A DNA stretch of 64,000 bases from positions 19,712,868 to 19,776,867 of the forward strand of contig OY987246.1 in assembly GCA_963920765.1 (NCBI GenBank), in the 5' to 3' direction. Below, in pieces: positions 1 through 11,804 of the stretch. Positions within the stretch are counted from its first letter, which is position 1. Every line of letters begins with the position of its first letter. The DNA is from Ulota crispa. Its lineage: Eukaryota; Streptophyta; Bryopsida; Orthotrichales; Orthotrichaceae. The notes below the pieces were generated by a model. The model saw only the letters and a list, made by a program, of their open reading frames with translations, ran no database searches and had not been told where the DNA came from. Both the position numbers and the translations under genes were made by a program.

Positions 1-2060
1 GATGCACCCATCCAAAAAGATGTAAGACTTTTGTCCGCACCATTTTGGAGATTATAATAGTCAAATATAGTTGACTATGTGGCAACCGGCCAATTAGGGG
101 GGTCCGTGGATGTGGACACAAAAATTCATGCCTCAAAGGAGGCTCTTTTTGATGAAATTTGGGCAATGGGTGCAATTTACAAGTATCTTGTTTGTAGTCA
201 AATTTGGTGATGTTTTGACACCAAGGTGCTATTTGAGAGGCCCAAAGTTGCAAGGCTCACACAACATGGTGGACGATAGACGGAGGACAAGTATGGTTTT
301 GGCTTCCACAAGGGCACGGCTCCTGGTGGTACATTTTGCAAAACACTTCTCCAGTATGAGGCATGTGTGCCAAAATATCCCTAACGGTATGGAACCAGCC
401 ATATTTGGTGGTCTCTATCCTTGTGCCCAAACCCTAAATTGCACAAAATGAGATTATGGCGTACTATTGCCACATTGGACTTATACAATTTGCGTTTGTA
501 CAAGTGGTGAAACTCCCATCACCCACTATGTAGCATGAGAGTAGTACCATAGGTTAAAGCAAGTACAGTTTTCAAGGCAGTACAATTTTGGTTTGGACCT
601 TGTTTTCAAGAAACTTTGATTTTGGGAGGTCACATTCTGGCATGTGGGGCGTTCAGGGATTAAAATGAATAATGCTAAATAGTGTCTTGACGTTGAAGGG
701 CCCTTGCTAGACATGGGCTTGAAACGGTAAGACACATTGTCTTTAGAGAGTTTTGAGAGGGCCCGCAACACTTTTCATCCACTTTGAGCATGTTTGAGTC
801 ACTGGTAGAGATGCTTTGAAGGATCCAAAATCCCATCCACTTTGGTAACACTTTTTGTAACCTTTTCAACACAATTTGAGTGACTTTGAATCTATGTATT
901 GCAATCCGTCTATTCTCGTTTGTTAATCCCTAAAGGACCAAGCAGCCCTTTACAACCAGTACAATTTGGGGTATTTTTCTTGTATTTGGAGTGCATCCAC
1001 ACCTTTATTACATTTGAGATCAACAAAGAAGTTAGAATATAGATCAATGATGTTCTAGTGAGGTAGTCAAGATCCCAAATTAAAACTTTTTATTTGTAGC
1101 AAATGCTAGTTATACAACACTATACATATTGTGTATTATGGTAGCTTGGTCCTTTAACCCTTAAATGTTGAAGTAGCCATTTTGTGGCTTTTAGATGACT
1201 GAAAAGTGCTCTACATTGGAATTACACTATTTGTCATCCAAGATTATGTTGGGATATGAAGAATGCAATCTAGAGCATGTAGATAGATAGCTTTTGCATG
1301 TACAATGTTCATAAAAGGGTCTCACTTTGCCAACTAAGTGGTAAAGATGCACCACCATGTAGTGTATTTTGAATTTTAAGAATCTTTTTACCAAAACTTC
1401 ATATGAGTTATTGAAATGATGTGTTTTTAGTTTGAGCATAATTAGCATTAGAAAGTTTACCAAATTTAGTTTCTCCTTGTACTTTAAAATTTTGAAATTT
1501 TTTAAGTTTTGAAATTTTTATAACTGTCACAAGTTGAGTACCTATTACCATGGAATGGTTACTTTTTTTATATTTACCAACATGAGAAGAAAAATTCCAT
1601 CATGATGATCTTCATCATGATTCGCACCTATGATAAAAAAAATTGGTATAATTGGATACATTTTATAATTAGTATGAATTTCTTTAGTATTTGCTTCAAA
1701 ATATTACAATAATTTCAAATTTTCACCAAAATTTATGAATATTTTTTATAAATGTAATATGATCATACCTTCTTCTACTAAAATTATAATATTGAATTTT
1801 AATGTTGATTACATTACCAAAATAACTTCTAGAAGATGGTTGCAATTCCATAGAAAATCCATGGTTATAGGCCCGTCTTTTAAGGATTAAGGGAGGCCTC
1901 TCTAATTTATGTTTTGTCACAAATTAACAAATTAAGCTAATTTGTGCACATCATGAAAGTTAATTTGTGTATTGTCACATATTAACAAACTAAGCTTTGT
2001 TATGCGCATATTTTATATCAAATTAATTGTAACAAGGTAAGGCATGGAATTGCTTGCACT
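1..2060. other. AT-rich intergenic DNA, no supportable gene
   Basis: Open frames here are short (longest 113 codons), lack recognisable domains and have no convincing splice signals. The only structured piece I see is the TTAA-flanked element at 923-1164. The rest reads as old, diverged repeat DNA. Confidence 0.6.
923..1164. mobile_element. TTAA-flanked MITE, 226-bp subfamily, diverged copy
   Basis: TTAA at 923-926 is followed by TCCCTAAAGGACCAAG, and the right end reads CTTGGTCCTTTAACCC then TTAA at 1161-1164. The interior (CCAGTACAATTTGGGGTAT..., GATCAACAAAGAAGTT, GATCCCAAATTAAAACT) matches the copies at 12656-12881 and 63701-63926 base for base over long stretches. It has no coding capacity. 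This copy is the most decayed of the three at its tips. Confidence 0.75.
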
Positions 2061-2175
2061 GTAACACCGCCTCAAGCGAGAGGTCAGTCAACAATTTATG
2101 ATGCTCATCCTTCAAAAGTAACACCGCCTCAAGCGAGAGGTCAGTCAACAATTTATGATGCTCATCCTTCAAAAG
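2061..2175. repeat. 57-bp exact tandem duplication
   Basis: The segment starting GTAACACCGCCTCAAGCGAG at 2061 is repeated without visible mismatch from 2118 to 2174. Two units only. The exact identity suggests a recent duplication or an assembly artefact. Confidence 0.9.
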
Positions 2176-2329
2176 TTTAAGAACAGAGAAGTCAAATTCA
2201 ATTGTGGCCATGTTAGAGAACATGGTGGCTATGCCGCTGTCCTGAGATATCTCCATCATATAGATACTCGTTATATATTTATGTTTGTGTTGATTTCAAT
2301 AGATCAACAGTTGAGGCAAAAGGGGTGGT

Positions 2330-2605
2330 CGTGGTGAGGACCACGGTTTGGAGACAGCGCAGCGGCCATAGATTCCAGTGCGCTGCGCCGTCTTGTCACA
2401 TGCACAGCTCAGGGGAGTAGGTAGCGGGTTGGCTGGGCCAATTTCCTGCCTCACTAGCTGCCAAGCCGCGAGCCGCTATCACCGCTCGACGAGTCCGATG
2501 GGATTTGAACCCGGACCGGCGGGCGACCAGAGACGACCGCTTCTCCAGCCAACCAAGTCCACGACTTGGCGACTGAAGACAAGCGTTTGACGCTATTATA
2601 TGCTC
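2330..2605 (-). mobile_element. tRNA-derived SINE-like unit
   Basis: Read on the minus strand, a GC-rich unit carries an RNA polymerase III type promoter: a box-A-like segment TGGTTGGCTGGAGAAGCGG (2538-2556) and a box-B match GGTTCAAATCCC (2500-2511), spaced about as in a tRNA gene. The cloverleaf is not complete, and about 170 bp of unrelated GC-rich body follow the tRNA-like head. This fits a SINE better than a functional tRNA. No flanking target duplication was identified. Confidence 0.5.
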
Positions 2606-2699
2606 GCAAGGGCACGTGGCCACTTTATGATGGCATTTATTTTGTAATTTAATCATTTTTATATGTTTATCTAGATGTTTTGGAAGGCTCATATATTTT

Positions 2700-4250
2700 G
2701 CCTTTGTTTGAATAAAAATACTAAGGGTTTAGAAGTCAATAGGAAAGGTGTGAAAGGAAAAAAGGTTTGGCATTTATGGTGGGGTTAGGGTAGGGAAGGC
2801 ATGGGCTGATGTGCCCCACCTCTCTACCTTAGGTAGGATCGAAATTATGGAGGAAAGATCCCTTAGTTGTTGGAAGTTAGTGTATGAGTGTTGGTGGGAA
2901 GAAGGAAAAAAATCCCGAAATTTTGATGTGAGATTTTTTCTGTGTATATGGGATTTTGAATTGAAATTTGAGGAGGTTGTTCTTTGTATGATTACCTTTC
3001 CAAAATGAGTTTGCAAGTTTGATTTGGAGTTGTGATGCAAAAGTTATGAGTGTTTGAATTTTGGAGTCAAAAAGCCAAACTATGAAGAAAGGCTGAGACT
3101 TCGACAAGCCATAACTTATGATTTGTATATCATTTTGCAACAAGATTTGAAGAGAGTATTTATCTTAGTATTGGCTTTCTAGAAAGTCTTTAAACTTGAG
3201 GTTTGAAGCTTAGACGAGAAAGTTATGGAAGTGTGAAGGTTTGGAGGTGGCTGCCCTTTTGTTAGGAGAAAGCCGAGACTTTGAAGAGCTACAACTTTTG
3301 GACAGTATGAGATTTTCTTTTTAAATTTTCAGAAGTGATAGTTTGTTGTCATAGCTTTTCAAATTGTCTTTAATCATTTCATTTGGAGTTTTATTGAAGA
3401 AGTTATAGTGGGTAGAAGTTGCAGGTTTGAGTGCTCTCTAAAAAATTGAGATTCACACTTTGATTGACTAGAGCTTTCGGACAGAGTTTTGTTTTGAAGT
3501 GCAAATTTTATGGATTGAAGCCAGTGATATCATCTTTCTAAATTAATATCACGTTTCTATGGGTGATGTATAGAACAAAAGTTATAGAGGTTTATAGAGG
3601 CAGTGTTTAGTTTGTAAGGAGGAAGAAGAGCCTCTACTTTGAACCCACATAACTTTTGGACAATATCTTAGATTGAGTTGAAATTTGGAGGAATGTTAGA
3701 AGATTAGAAGAGCTTTTCAAATTGCTATTATACTTAGCATTTGAATCTTTGAGCCATCTGTGGCACTAGATAGAAGGTCGCTGCTTTTTTATGACTTGTT
3801 ATTTGTGATTTTCCCCATTGTTTTTATTAAAACATGAAGACTTGAAAACTTGAAGACATGAAGACTTGAAGATCTGAAGATATGAAGATTTCAAGAGGAA
3901 TGTTTTGGGTTTATTTTTTATGTATGTGTAGGATGTGGCTTTGTTATTCCTAGCCGGTTTTGGAGGCTCGTTTGTCAATTCATTTCCATTCTGTTTTGTA
4001 AACCTTGTTGCGGGCAGTCTGGGTTAAACCAAACTTAACCCCATTTATTGTCGTGGTGACAAAGTGGGATTGATCACCCACATGGTCGAAACTTGCTCTG
4101 TTCTTACAATCTGAAGTTTTGGCCAGCAGATCGTGAATTTGATTTTAAGATCCCGTCATACGGACGGCAGTTCGTGTCTGCTGTCCCAATCTACCCGTCC
4201 CGTATCCAGTGGGCTCTTGTCCCTACCTTGACCCTTATACCATTAGAGCC
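2700..4250. other. Long gene-free stretch, possible LTR-retrotransposon remnant
   Basis: No coding frame is credible. The text repeats loose modules (variants of AAAAGTTATG, CTTTTGGACA, GAGACTTTGA), as many plant LTRs do, and near 4230-4245 the string CCATTAGAGCC resembles a degraded retrotransposon primer-binding site (TGGTATCAGAGCC type). No second LTR, gag or pol is visible. A solo or truncated LTR is only a possibility. Confidence 0.25.
3832..3897 (+). repeat. GAAGACTTGAA short tandem repeat
   Basis: About six imperfect copies of a 9-10 bp unit of the form GAAGACTTGA / GAAGATATGA lie in tandem. Confidence 0.7.
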
Positions 4251-4255
4251 AGCTA

Positions 4256-5080
4256 CAGGATAGGCCAACGGAAGACTGTAGACTGAAGATTTGAAGAGAA
4301 GATCAAGATTGAAAACGATATAGTTGACAACGCACGATCGCAGCAAGACACCCTGCGTGTTCTCAAGGCGCGGTCCTCTCAACCCGACACCGCCACAAAA
4401 ATTGCGTAGTGACTCAAAGTAGCCTTCAACAATCTTCCAAGCTTCTTGAAATAAAGTTGCAATGTCGTTGCAACCATCCAATGATACAATAAAAGCCGGT
4501 TCACTTGAGTAGGCCACATAAATCTTGCTCAATGTCAGCAATGGTATGCTTGTCCCACTATTGCAACTTTGCTTGAAAATTCTAAATCTAGGTCGGAAAC
4601 AAACTAAATGTTGAGGCAGGACTAGAAAGGTGATTTTTGTCAGCTTCATTATTTGCGTCATGCTCAACTTTGATGCTCACATGCTGATACAATCTTTTTT
4701 TAGTAAAGGAAAAGTGAGCTTAATTTGTACATACTCTTGGAAGTTAATTTATAGAATGCACAAATTAGAGAGGTCTGAGGGTCAATGTCCAAAATAAAAC
4801 CAAAAGTATACGCGCCACGACGTACTCATGTGTGAAGAACAAGTCCATAAAAGCTAGTTGAGGTACATGTCAAAAATCAAATCACCACTGGCAAGTGCCA
4901 CTGCTGACTGGGCGACAGACAAAGGTAAGATATTTGCAAACTGAAAGCGGATTGGGCAAGCGGGACAGGGGTCACGTCAAAAATCAACTTCGCGCCAATG
5001 GGTGGTGCGGAAATGCGGTCTGATGGGACCACGGGGACCGAGATTACCGGAGAAGGACAGCTGGACAGGGGGTGTCCCGG
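4256..5080. other. Intergenic DNA, no supportable gene
   Basis: A 158-codon frame lies on the minus strand at 4191-4667, but I recognise no domain and it lies beside the LTR-like DNA. From about 4940 the sequence becomes GC-rich and leads into duplicated DNA. Confidence 0.5.
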
Positions 5081-5083
5081 TCC

Positions 5084-5335
5084 CAGTTCTGATTGGACGA
5101 GACGGGCACGGAACGGGTTTTCGAAATATATAAACTGCGAGGTGTGAACTCACGAAGGCCACGCAGATATTTCAGGATAAGCCCTAATCCCAGGGCAAGG
5201 CCGTGCAGTTCTGATTTGACGAAGCCGGCACGGAACCGGTTCCAGAATATCTGAGACCGGATGAGTGACTGCGAACTCACGAGCCATGTAGATATTTTCC
5301 GATAAACCCCGATCCAGTCAGTTCCCACTATTGAC
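5084..5335. repeat. Diverged direct duplication of about 120 bp
   Basis: Two adjacent copies (about 5084-5197 and 5208-5330) share GTTCTGATT(G/T)GACGA, GGGCACGGAACGGGTT / CGGCACGGAACCGGTT, GAACTCACGA, GTAGATATTT and GATAA(A/G)CCC. They differ at many positions, so the duplication is not recent. Confidence 0.65.
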
Positions 5336-5361
5336 CCAAACTCAAGGCTCACAGTGCCCCC

Positions 5362-5592
5362 CGCTTGCTTGTGGCTCACACTCGCCTAACCCGCTTGTGG
5401 CTCGGCTTCACCCGGCTCGCTTGTGGCCCGCAGCCACCGACCACTCTTGTGGCTGACGTTCGCCTGGCTTGCTTGTGGCTGATATCGGCCGAGCTTGCTT
5501 GTGGCTGATATCGGCCGAGCTTGCTTGTGGCTCACATTCACCGGGCTCGCTTGTGGCTCACATTCGCCTTGACCTTTTTGTGGCTCTCATCT
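5362..5592 (+). repeat. Minisatellite built on GCTTGTGGCT
   Basis: About nine tandem units of roughly 24-28 bp share the core GCTTGTGGCT followed by a CRC/GATATCGGCC spacer. The two central units (GAGCTTGCTTGTGGCTGATA type) are identical; outer units are more diverged. This pattern fits unequal exchange in the centre of the array. Confidence 0.85.
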
Positions 5593-7030
5593 GAGCAGGG
5601 TTTTTGTCTTTGTCAGGGAAGACCGACTGGCACCCCAAAATGCAGGCAGGTTTGGAAAAATTGGCTAAACTTGGAATGAATGTACGGTTTGCACACATCC
5701 ATGTAATAAATTTACATAAAAAATACTACTTTCATCCAATATTTGGCAAACAGGGTGTTGGAGTTGGAGTAAGGAGGAATGTGGCAATTCCATCCACTTT
5801 TCTACAATTTTTTGAGTGTATTGGTCGCTAGAGCCAACTTAAGGTAATATTATTTAAGCAAAAATTCTCCAAAACAAAGATTGATGCCATTGACGCCATC
5901 AGTCCAGGGTTTTTTTTTTGGGCAATTTAAGGCCCAATTGCCTCAAAATAAAAAATGCAGCTTTAGGCCTGTAGAAAAAAAAGTGGGATTTTTTTCAAAA
6001 ATGCTAGATTGCAATAATGAAAATTGCGTTGTAGTCTAGGCTTTCATAAAATTCTTATCAAATTGAAAATTGATGCCATCATTTTAAAATTGTATTGGCA
6101 TTGTCTGCTCCAATTTCATGCAATAATTAAGTAATGCCAAAGGATATTTGGACACTTTAAAAAGAAAAATCAATGAATACTTTTTGCCTACAAAAAAAAA
6201 AAAAAAAATCAATAAATACTTTTTGCCTACAAAAAAATCCATGATGCTACAAAAATGCACGCGTAGAAGTCGTTTTCAACTTCAACCAAAAATAAGGATG
6301 AAGCCCGCAAGCTACAAACTATTTTTGAAAAATACCCCACAGCCATTGGTTAGAAAACCAAAAAAAAAAACTCCTGGTCCAGCCACAGCCAGAGACAGTA
6401 CGAGCGGCCAGGCCCGAGGACCACCCAGCTCGTGGCTAGGAATTGCTCTCCACCAACTGCTCCTGGAGTCCTGGGCGGGCCCCGTGAGTCCGCGCCCCAT
6501 CCGTCCGTCCGTCCGTCCGTGTCGTGGCGGACCCGTCCTTGCCAGTCGTGACACGTGTCGTGCTGTGACGGGCTAGGGCCTGAAGAGCCGCGCCATTCCT
6601 GCTCGTTTCCGTCGCTGACTCAGCGCTGCCGCAGGCCGGATTTTCAGCATGCCGTATGATTTTGATGATTATGGACCCTCTCTGGTTGTTCACTGGTCGC
6701 CTTGTCCAATTGTCCAATCAGGGGTCCCCCCTCAACCTCAAGTGGTTTGGTCTTTCGTTTTTCTACCGTTCCTCTTTCCTTTTTGAATGAAAAGTGGAGT
6801 AAGTTATTTTGGAACTTTTCGATCCTGTCCCGTAAAGGACTGGGTTATTCTTCTGTAGGCAGTTTTGTTTTGTTTTTTTTTGTCTTTTGGAAATTTCATT
6901 GGTCGAGCAACACGCAAGTACGCAACCCGTCCATAGTTCCATATATGCTGGGAAGGAAAAAAAATGGACCAATTGGATCATCCACGTGTAACCACCATCC
7001 ACGAAAGCGTTTTTAAAAAATTTCTCCCCT
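5593..7030. other. Intergenic DNA with a GC-rich island (about 6375-6740)
   Basis: Two AT-rich stretches flank a GC-rich, CpG-rich island that includes a (CCGT)5 microsatellite near 6500-6520. Frames through the island have skewed Pro/Arg/Gly composition and no domain, so I call no gene. The island could be an old promoter or a fragment of a GC-rich repeat. Confidence 0.5.
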
Positions 7031-7038
7031 TTAAATGA

Positions 7039-7356
7039 GAGAAAATTTCATGGATACCCCTGAAGTTTGCAATTTTTTTAATAGATACCCTGCTTTTTCA
7101 GAAATTTCAGAAATATCTTTGGACCAAAAAAATTAGATGTTTGTTTTGTTGTGCATGTCACTTCCTTTCTTCCTTTGTCTGCATATCATTTTTTTGTTTC
7201 ATTACATTCCCTTCTTTGGCATGGTCATGGAGAAAGTACAAAGCACAACAAATAAATGCCTGAAATTTTGGTTCAAGATTATTTGTGAATTTTTTGAATA
7301 AGCTGGTGTATCAATGAAATTATTGCAAACTTCATGGGTATCCATGAAATTTTCCC
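7039..7356. mobile_element. Palindromic Mutator-like MITE (family A), copy 1
   Basis: The left arm GAGAAAATTTCATGGATACC continues through ACCCCTGAAGTTTGCAA and is mirrored at the right end by GGGTATCCATGAAATTTTCC. The arms are over 100 bp and nearly the whole element folds back. The flanking 9-mers TTTAAATGA and TTTAAACAA agree at seven positions, as expected for a decayed 9-bp Mutator-type target duplication. No transposase is present. Family copies recur at 28880, 30037, 31365, 33271 and 37330. Confidence 0.8.
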
Positions 7357-7467
7357 TTTAAACAATTCCGGCACATTTACCCAAACATTGGTGAGATAAT
7401 GTTTCATTTGATCAGATTTGAGGTTTTTGAAAGCCTTTTTGCACCATATTCTATAATTTCTATTTAA

Positions 7468-7604
7468 CACTATAAGGAAATAGTGTCAATTTGGACATTT
7501 TTTTGTCAATTAGGTCACCCTGATTTGGACACTTTTTTTTTTGGCAATTTGGACATTTAAGTCAATTTTGGATGTGTCATTGCGAACAATTTTTTTTTGT
7601 AGTG
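7468..7604. mobile_element. Mini-CACTA (En/Spm-type) element, 137 bp
   Basis: The element starts CACTATAAGGAAATAGTG and ends TTTTTTTTTGTAGTG, giving CACTA...TAGTG termini. It is flanked by a perfect 3-bp TAA duplication (7465-7467 and 7605-7607). The interior repeats TTGGACA, also seen in the mini-CACTA at 58096. It is non-coding. Confidence 0.85.
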
Positions 7605-7616
7605 TAAGAGCAATTT

Positions 7617-8050
7617 ACAACAGGGGTAGTCACGGCTTCTCAGAGAATGAAAAGAGAATGGAGATTGAGAAGTTGTGGAGAGAAAAGAGGAGCCAATAGG
7701 AGCTCATTTTTTTGTGAAGATGGTGTGACACCCCATTTATTTGTTTTGGAGGGTGAGAATTGAGAATGATTACTTGCTTCTCAAAAGATGCGCTCTCCAC
7801 CAAGGGGAGCAGTCAATCAACAATAAAAACAAGACAACAAGGTGAAACATGAGTTGTGGGAGGTGAAACTTCTCATGCAAAATCCTCATTCTTCACCTCT
7901 GGAGGAGAAGAATGGGCCTGTGAGAAGTTTTTCACGCAAACCACAATAGAGGCTCCGGCAGTCAATCAACAAGTGACATGTTTATGTTCTCATTCTCCAA
8001 ATGCGGAGAAGAAAGTGCGGAGAAGAAAGTGCTGTGACTACCCCTATTGT
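7617..8050. mobile_element. MITE with TIR ACAAYAGGGGTAGTCAC
   Basis: The left end ACAACAGGGGTAGTCACGGC is mirrored by GTGACTACCCCTATTGT at the right end. The interior is a mosaic of GAGAAG/CTTCTC segments and is non-coding. No clear target duplication is visible, so the superfamily is undecided. Confidence 0.6.
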
Positions 8051-8092
8051 GGCGCACTTGAACCAAGCCAAACCAAATTCTTTTTGGCTTAA

Positions 8093-8995
8093 CCCCCAAA
8101 GGCCCAAGCCTTTTTTTTCTTGTGAAAAGTCACTAAAATTTGCCACTTTTGGGGGAGTGAGTAGAAAAGTATGATTTTTTTTTTTTTTTTTTTTGAAAAT
8201 CCAACCATAGGATCTTGGGAGGTATTTATAGGAAAAAATCAGCTCATTTTAGTTGTAGAGGAGAGAGATATTGACATCTCAAGTGATAATAAAGTTTTTT
8301 TCCCTACTGCCCAAAAATTTCAGAAGCCTTTGACCAGTCTTATAGCAAAAAACTGCTCTATGCAAAGTTGAAGTTTAATTGCTCCATGTAGAAGACAAAG
8401 TTAGGTATATGTTGGAGAATTTTCAAATTAATTGGAGGTGTACAACACACTTCAAAAGATCTTCAAATGTTGGAAGGTCATGAAATTTGCATATACACTA
8501 GGCAAATTGGAGGTTTATGCAAAATTCAAAAATTCAAATCACATTGATTAAAACAATGAAAACAGAGGATTCTTAGCCTGTTGTAACTTGGGAAAAAAAT
8601 CAATCAAAAAACAAATACTCAAACCGCTCAAATAATTAAAGCATCAAATTTTACAAGGGGCAAAGGAATGGAGGTTTGGGAGTCCCCCAAGATAGGTACC
8701 TACCACTCCACCCTCTTTGCCCAAGTGTCTACTCCTTTTGACTACAAGGGCTAACCCTCTTTGACTCATTTATAAAGAAGAAGCCTTGCCCAAACCACTT
8801 CTTCTTGCCTAGTTTTAAAAAATTCTTGATAACTTCTTCATCAAATGTCAGCATGATGAAAAAATTTGATGCTCACATAGGTCTTAGAATTCCCCATCAT
8901 CCATAAAAGTTCAAAAATTGACACAAATTGGTGCAACTATAAGTACATGCCCAAAATTCATTTGTCTCTCGAGGGGTCAATTGGGCGTTTAGGGA
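8093..8995. mobile_element. TTAA-flanked element, about 0.9 kb
   Basis: TTAA (8089-8092) precedes CCCCCAAAGGCCCAAGCC, and the far end reads TTGGGCGTTTAGGGA then TCAA (8996-8999). The tips match the TTAA family (CCCCTAAANGCCCAAG). The interior holds an 18-bp T run and AT-rich non-coding DNA. This is the longest and least certain member. Confidence 0.5.
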
Positions 8996-8999
8996 TCAA

Positions 9000-9636
9000 A
9001 CACTAATTCTATTGCATCAAGCTTCCAAATACTAAAACTAGCATGATATGAGCATGCTTAAGATGTGCATTGGAACAAAGTCGCTCTATGGGACAACAAA
9101 CCTTGGTCACGCTTTCAAAGTGTAAGATTTACATGAATAAATAAGACCTATTTCAAATTAGTTCTCACTTATTTATCCAAATGCTCATGCACATGCTAAG
9201 TTTCAAGAACATTTTGGATTTGTTCATGTAGTGGAAGAAGAGGATCTTTTCAACCTTATATTTGAATATATAGTGAGTCACAAAACAGTAATAATATTTC
9301 ACTTTTAACATAGAAGTTCTATATCTTTTTACTCACTTTATCAATACATATCAAACCTACAACCATTGTGTAAATGATTATCTTGCATAATAATTGTTTA
9401 ATCTTGCTAATAAATCATGCATATTAAAAAAGAAATAAAGATTTTTGTAACATCACTACATTGTTACTGTTTTGCTTCCAACTTTTAAAATTTTGATTTT
9501 ATTATTTTGATAATATTTAGTATATCTTCCTTTTGCTTTCAACATTGTCTTTACTTTCCTAGGCATGCTTTTTGTTATAGATGGGAGAAAACAGATGATG
9601 AGTCAAAAGCCAAGAAACACATTTATGAACAAATAA
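9000..9636. other. AT-rich intergenic DNA, nothing recognised
   Basis: No frame above 60 codons and no repeat structure that I can name. Confidence 0.5.
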
Positions 9637-9637
9637 G

Positions 9638-10067
9638 GGGAAATTAAAAATAGGGGCATGAAAACATAAAATATTACAAATAGGGGCGCAATTTCAAAAT
9701 GATTACAAATAGGGGCGTAATTTTTTAAAAACTATAATTTGTTGCAATATTTTTTTGGTTTGGACATTGGTTGATTTAGACACATCACATTGAATGTTAG
9801 CTAATTTCCAAAATATCTAAAGGTCTCCAAAAATTGTCATCCCCTTTACTAAAATTTCTTTATTTAGGCTTGATTAGGAGAGTCCTTTCAGTATTTTGAA
9901 AGTTAACTAACATTTGATGAGATGTGTATAAATCAACCAATGTCCAAACCAAAAAAAATTACAAAAATTTACAATCTTTTGGAAATTGTACCCCTATTTA
10001 TAATTATTTTGAAACTGCACCCTATCTGTAATATTTTACGTTTTCAAGCCCCTATTTGTAGTTTCCC
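9638..10067. mobile_element. Fold-back element (family E), copy 1
   Basis: The left arm (GGGAAATTAAAAATAGGGGC, then two more ACAAATAGGGGCG modules) is mirrored on the right by three ACCCCTATTTATAAT-type modules ending TTTCCC. The centre (TTTGGACATTGGTTGATTTA / AATCAACCAATGTCCAAACC) also pairs, so almost the whole 430 bp is one imperfect hairpin. A related, more decayed copy lies at 13312-13575. Confidence 0.7.
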
Positions 10068-10069
10068 AA

Positions 10070-11070
10070 CAAATAATGTCTTCGATGCAAATGGCATCTT
10101 GTTGATAAGGTACATAGACTCATTGAAAATTTTATGTATTCAAAATTACAAAAAAACACTTGGGCTCAAAAAAAAAATAGAATTGTAAAATCTGTGAAAT
10201 TCAATATGTTACAAAGTATATACAGTTTATTATAATCTTACGCTTTACAAGACAAGGTCAGAAAACAAACTTGCTAAGTTTGGATATGTGTCAAATTTTA
10301 TGTATGTTTAATTATTTTATGATAAAATATTGAATTTACAAAATGTATTTTACTTGTGATTTTGTGGATTGGGAAGAATGATCAAGCTACTATCTTACAA
10401 AATATTAAAAGTAACTTTGGCCAAGTCCATTTACCGAATCACACTTATTAAGTGCATAAATGAAGTGATAAATCTAAACTTTCATGCAATGTGATTTTAT
10501 AGGATTCTCAAATAAGTGATTTTATCTTGTACTTTGTTTCAATGCAATTTACTAGAGAAAACTATAAAATACAGACATTATTGGTCATTTTTATATATTT
10601 TTACTACAACGTTTTGAAAATATGAATCTATACCACTAAGTGGGAGGATTTTCTTGAGTGTGTCTTTTTCTAGAACCTTCTAGAAGTTTTTTTGTAAGTT
10701 GAAGTAACAAAGGATGCGCAAGATATAGAACACCAAGTGTCCTCCAATCATATCATTTTTCAAAATGTTCTAGAACTTTTTGGTGGAAGTTGAAACAATA
10801 AGCCATGCTCCAAATATAAAACATCAAATGCTTTCCAACCATGTGCTAGAAATTTAAAAAAATGCCAAACGCCTCCTAGCAAAGTATTAAAGAGTAGCAT
10901 TGTGATGAAGCCATGCAATTGGTATTTTTGGTCTCACCAAAATGATGGTGTATGAGGGTTAGATTCTAAACCAATTGTGAGATTGATTTTTGTACAATAC
11001 ATCTAAATTGAATTCTAAACCAATTGAATTGAGATATCAAATTTTTGTAAAGTTGAATGTTGCATTACCC
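10070..11070. other. AT-rich intergenic DNA, nothing recognised
   Basis: No supportable gene. A locally repeated phrase (CTAGAACCTTCTAGAAG / GTTCTAGAACTTTTTGG with CACCAAGTG / CATCAAATG contexts, about 10668-10850) suggests a diverged duplication of about 110 bp. Confidence 0.45.
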
Positions 11071-11074
11071 ATAC

Positions 11075-11302
11075 AACACCATATTCATTAAATTGGGAAA
11101 ATGGTACATTTTGGGACTTTTGCAGGTTGTACATGATCATGTACAATCAACCTCACCTGAAAGGAAGAATTTGTGAGGGAAAAAATCTTAGTGGCTCAAA
11201 TTGAATCTGATACTTTCAAATCTGGTTTAAGGTGACTATTTTGGATCAAGGTGAAATACAAAATGAAACCACTATTTTTCCCAATTTAATGAATATGGTG
11301 TT
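11075..11302 (+). mobile_element. Family B MITE with 4-bp target duplication, copy 1
   Basis: The termini AACACCATATTCATTAAATT and AATTTAATGAATATGGTGTT are perfect inverted repeats, and the element lies between two ATAC tetramers (11071-11074, 11303-11306). The body contains GAGGGAAAAAATCTTAGTGG and a perfect palindrome around TGATCA. Other copies are at 30434, 44732 and 46522. It is non-coding. Confidence 0.9.
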
Positions 11303-11804
11303 ATACATACCCAACTCACGCAAAGCGTGTGCCTGTATACTAGTATGATATAAGTGTTCAAAATCATAAAATTTATATGCATATAATTTTAATCAATTAA
11401 GTTTGATGTGTGGAAATCAACAGTTTACGAATGCTATAACAGCCACACTTTTAACATGATTACTACTTGTAAAAATGTGACTCATTGTAAGACATTTGTA
11501 ATAGTTTCCTTTTTCTTTGTAACTCACTATAATTTTTTTATAAAATGGAATCAGTGCTGAGATGTGTAGATACTCAACTATTAAATAGTCTATTTATTTT
11601 TCAAACAATATAATCCTATTGCGCTCTAAGCATCTAAACTTCAAAATTAGAGATGGAATGTGGTAATATTTTTGAAAAATCTCCCTTCATATTTTGACTA
11701 ACCATACCAAGTTACAGTAATATGTTTATTTGTTGTAGTGTCTAAGTTTATGTTCATTGAGATAAACATTGTAGTAAGAACTTCCCTTTTTGAAGTGTTT
11801 TACA

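Noticed and set aside
2700-4250. Complete LTR retrotransposon
   Set aside because: No paired LTR, polypurine tract or pol-coding remains; only a weak primer-binding-site resemblance.
4191-4667. 158-codon frame on the minus strand
   Set aside because: No domain, no splice partners, ordinary length for chance in this composition, and it lies beside LTR-like repeat DNA.
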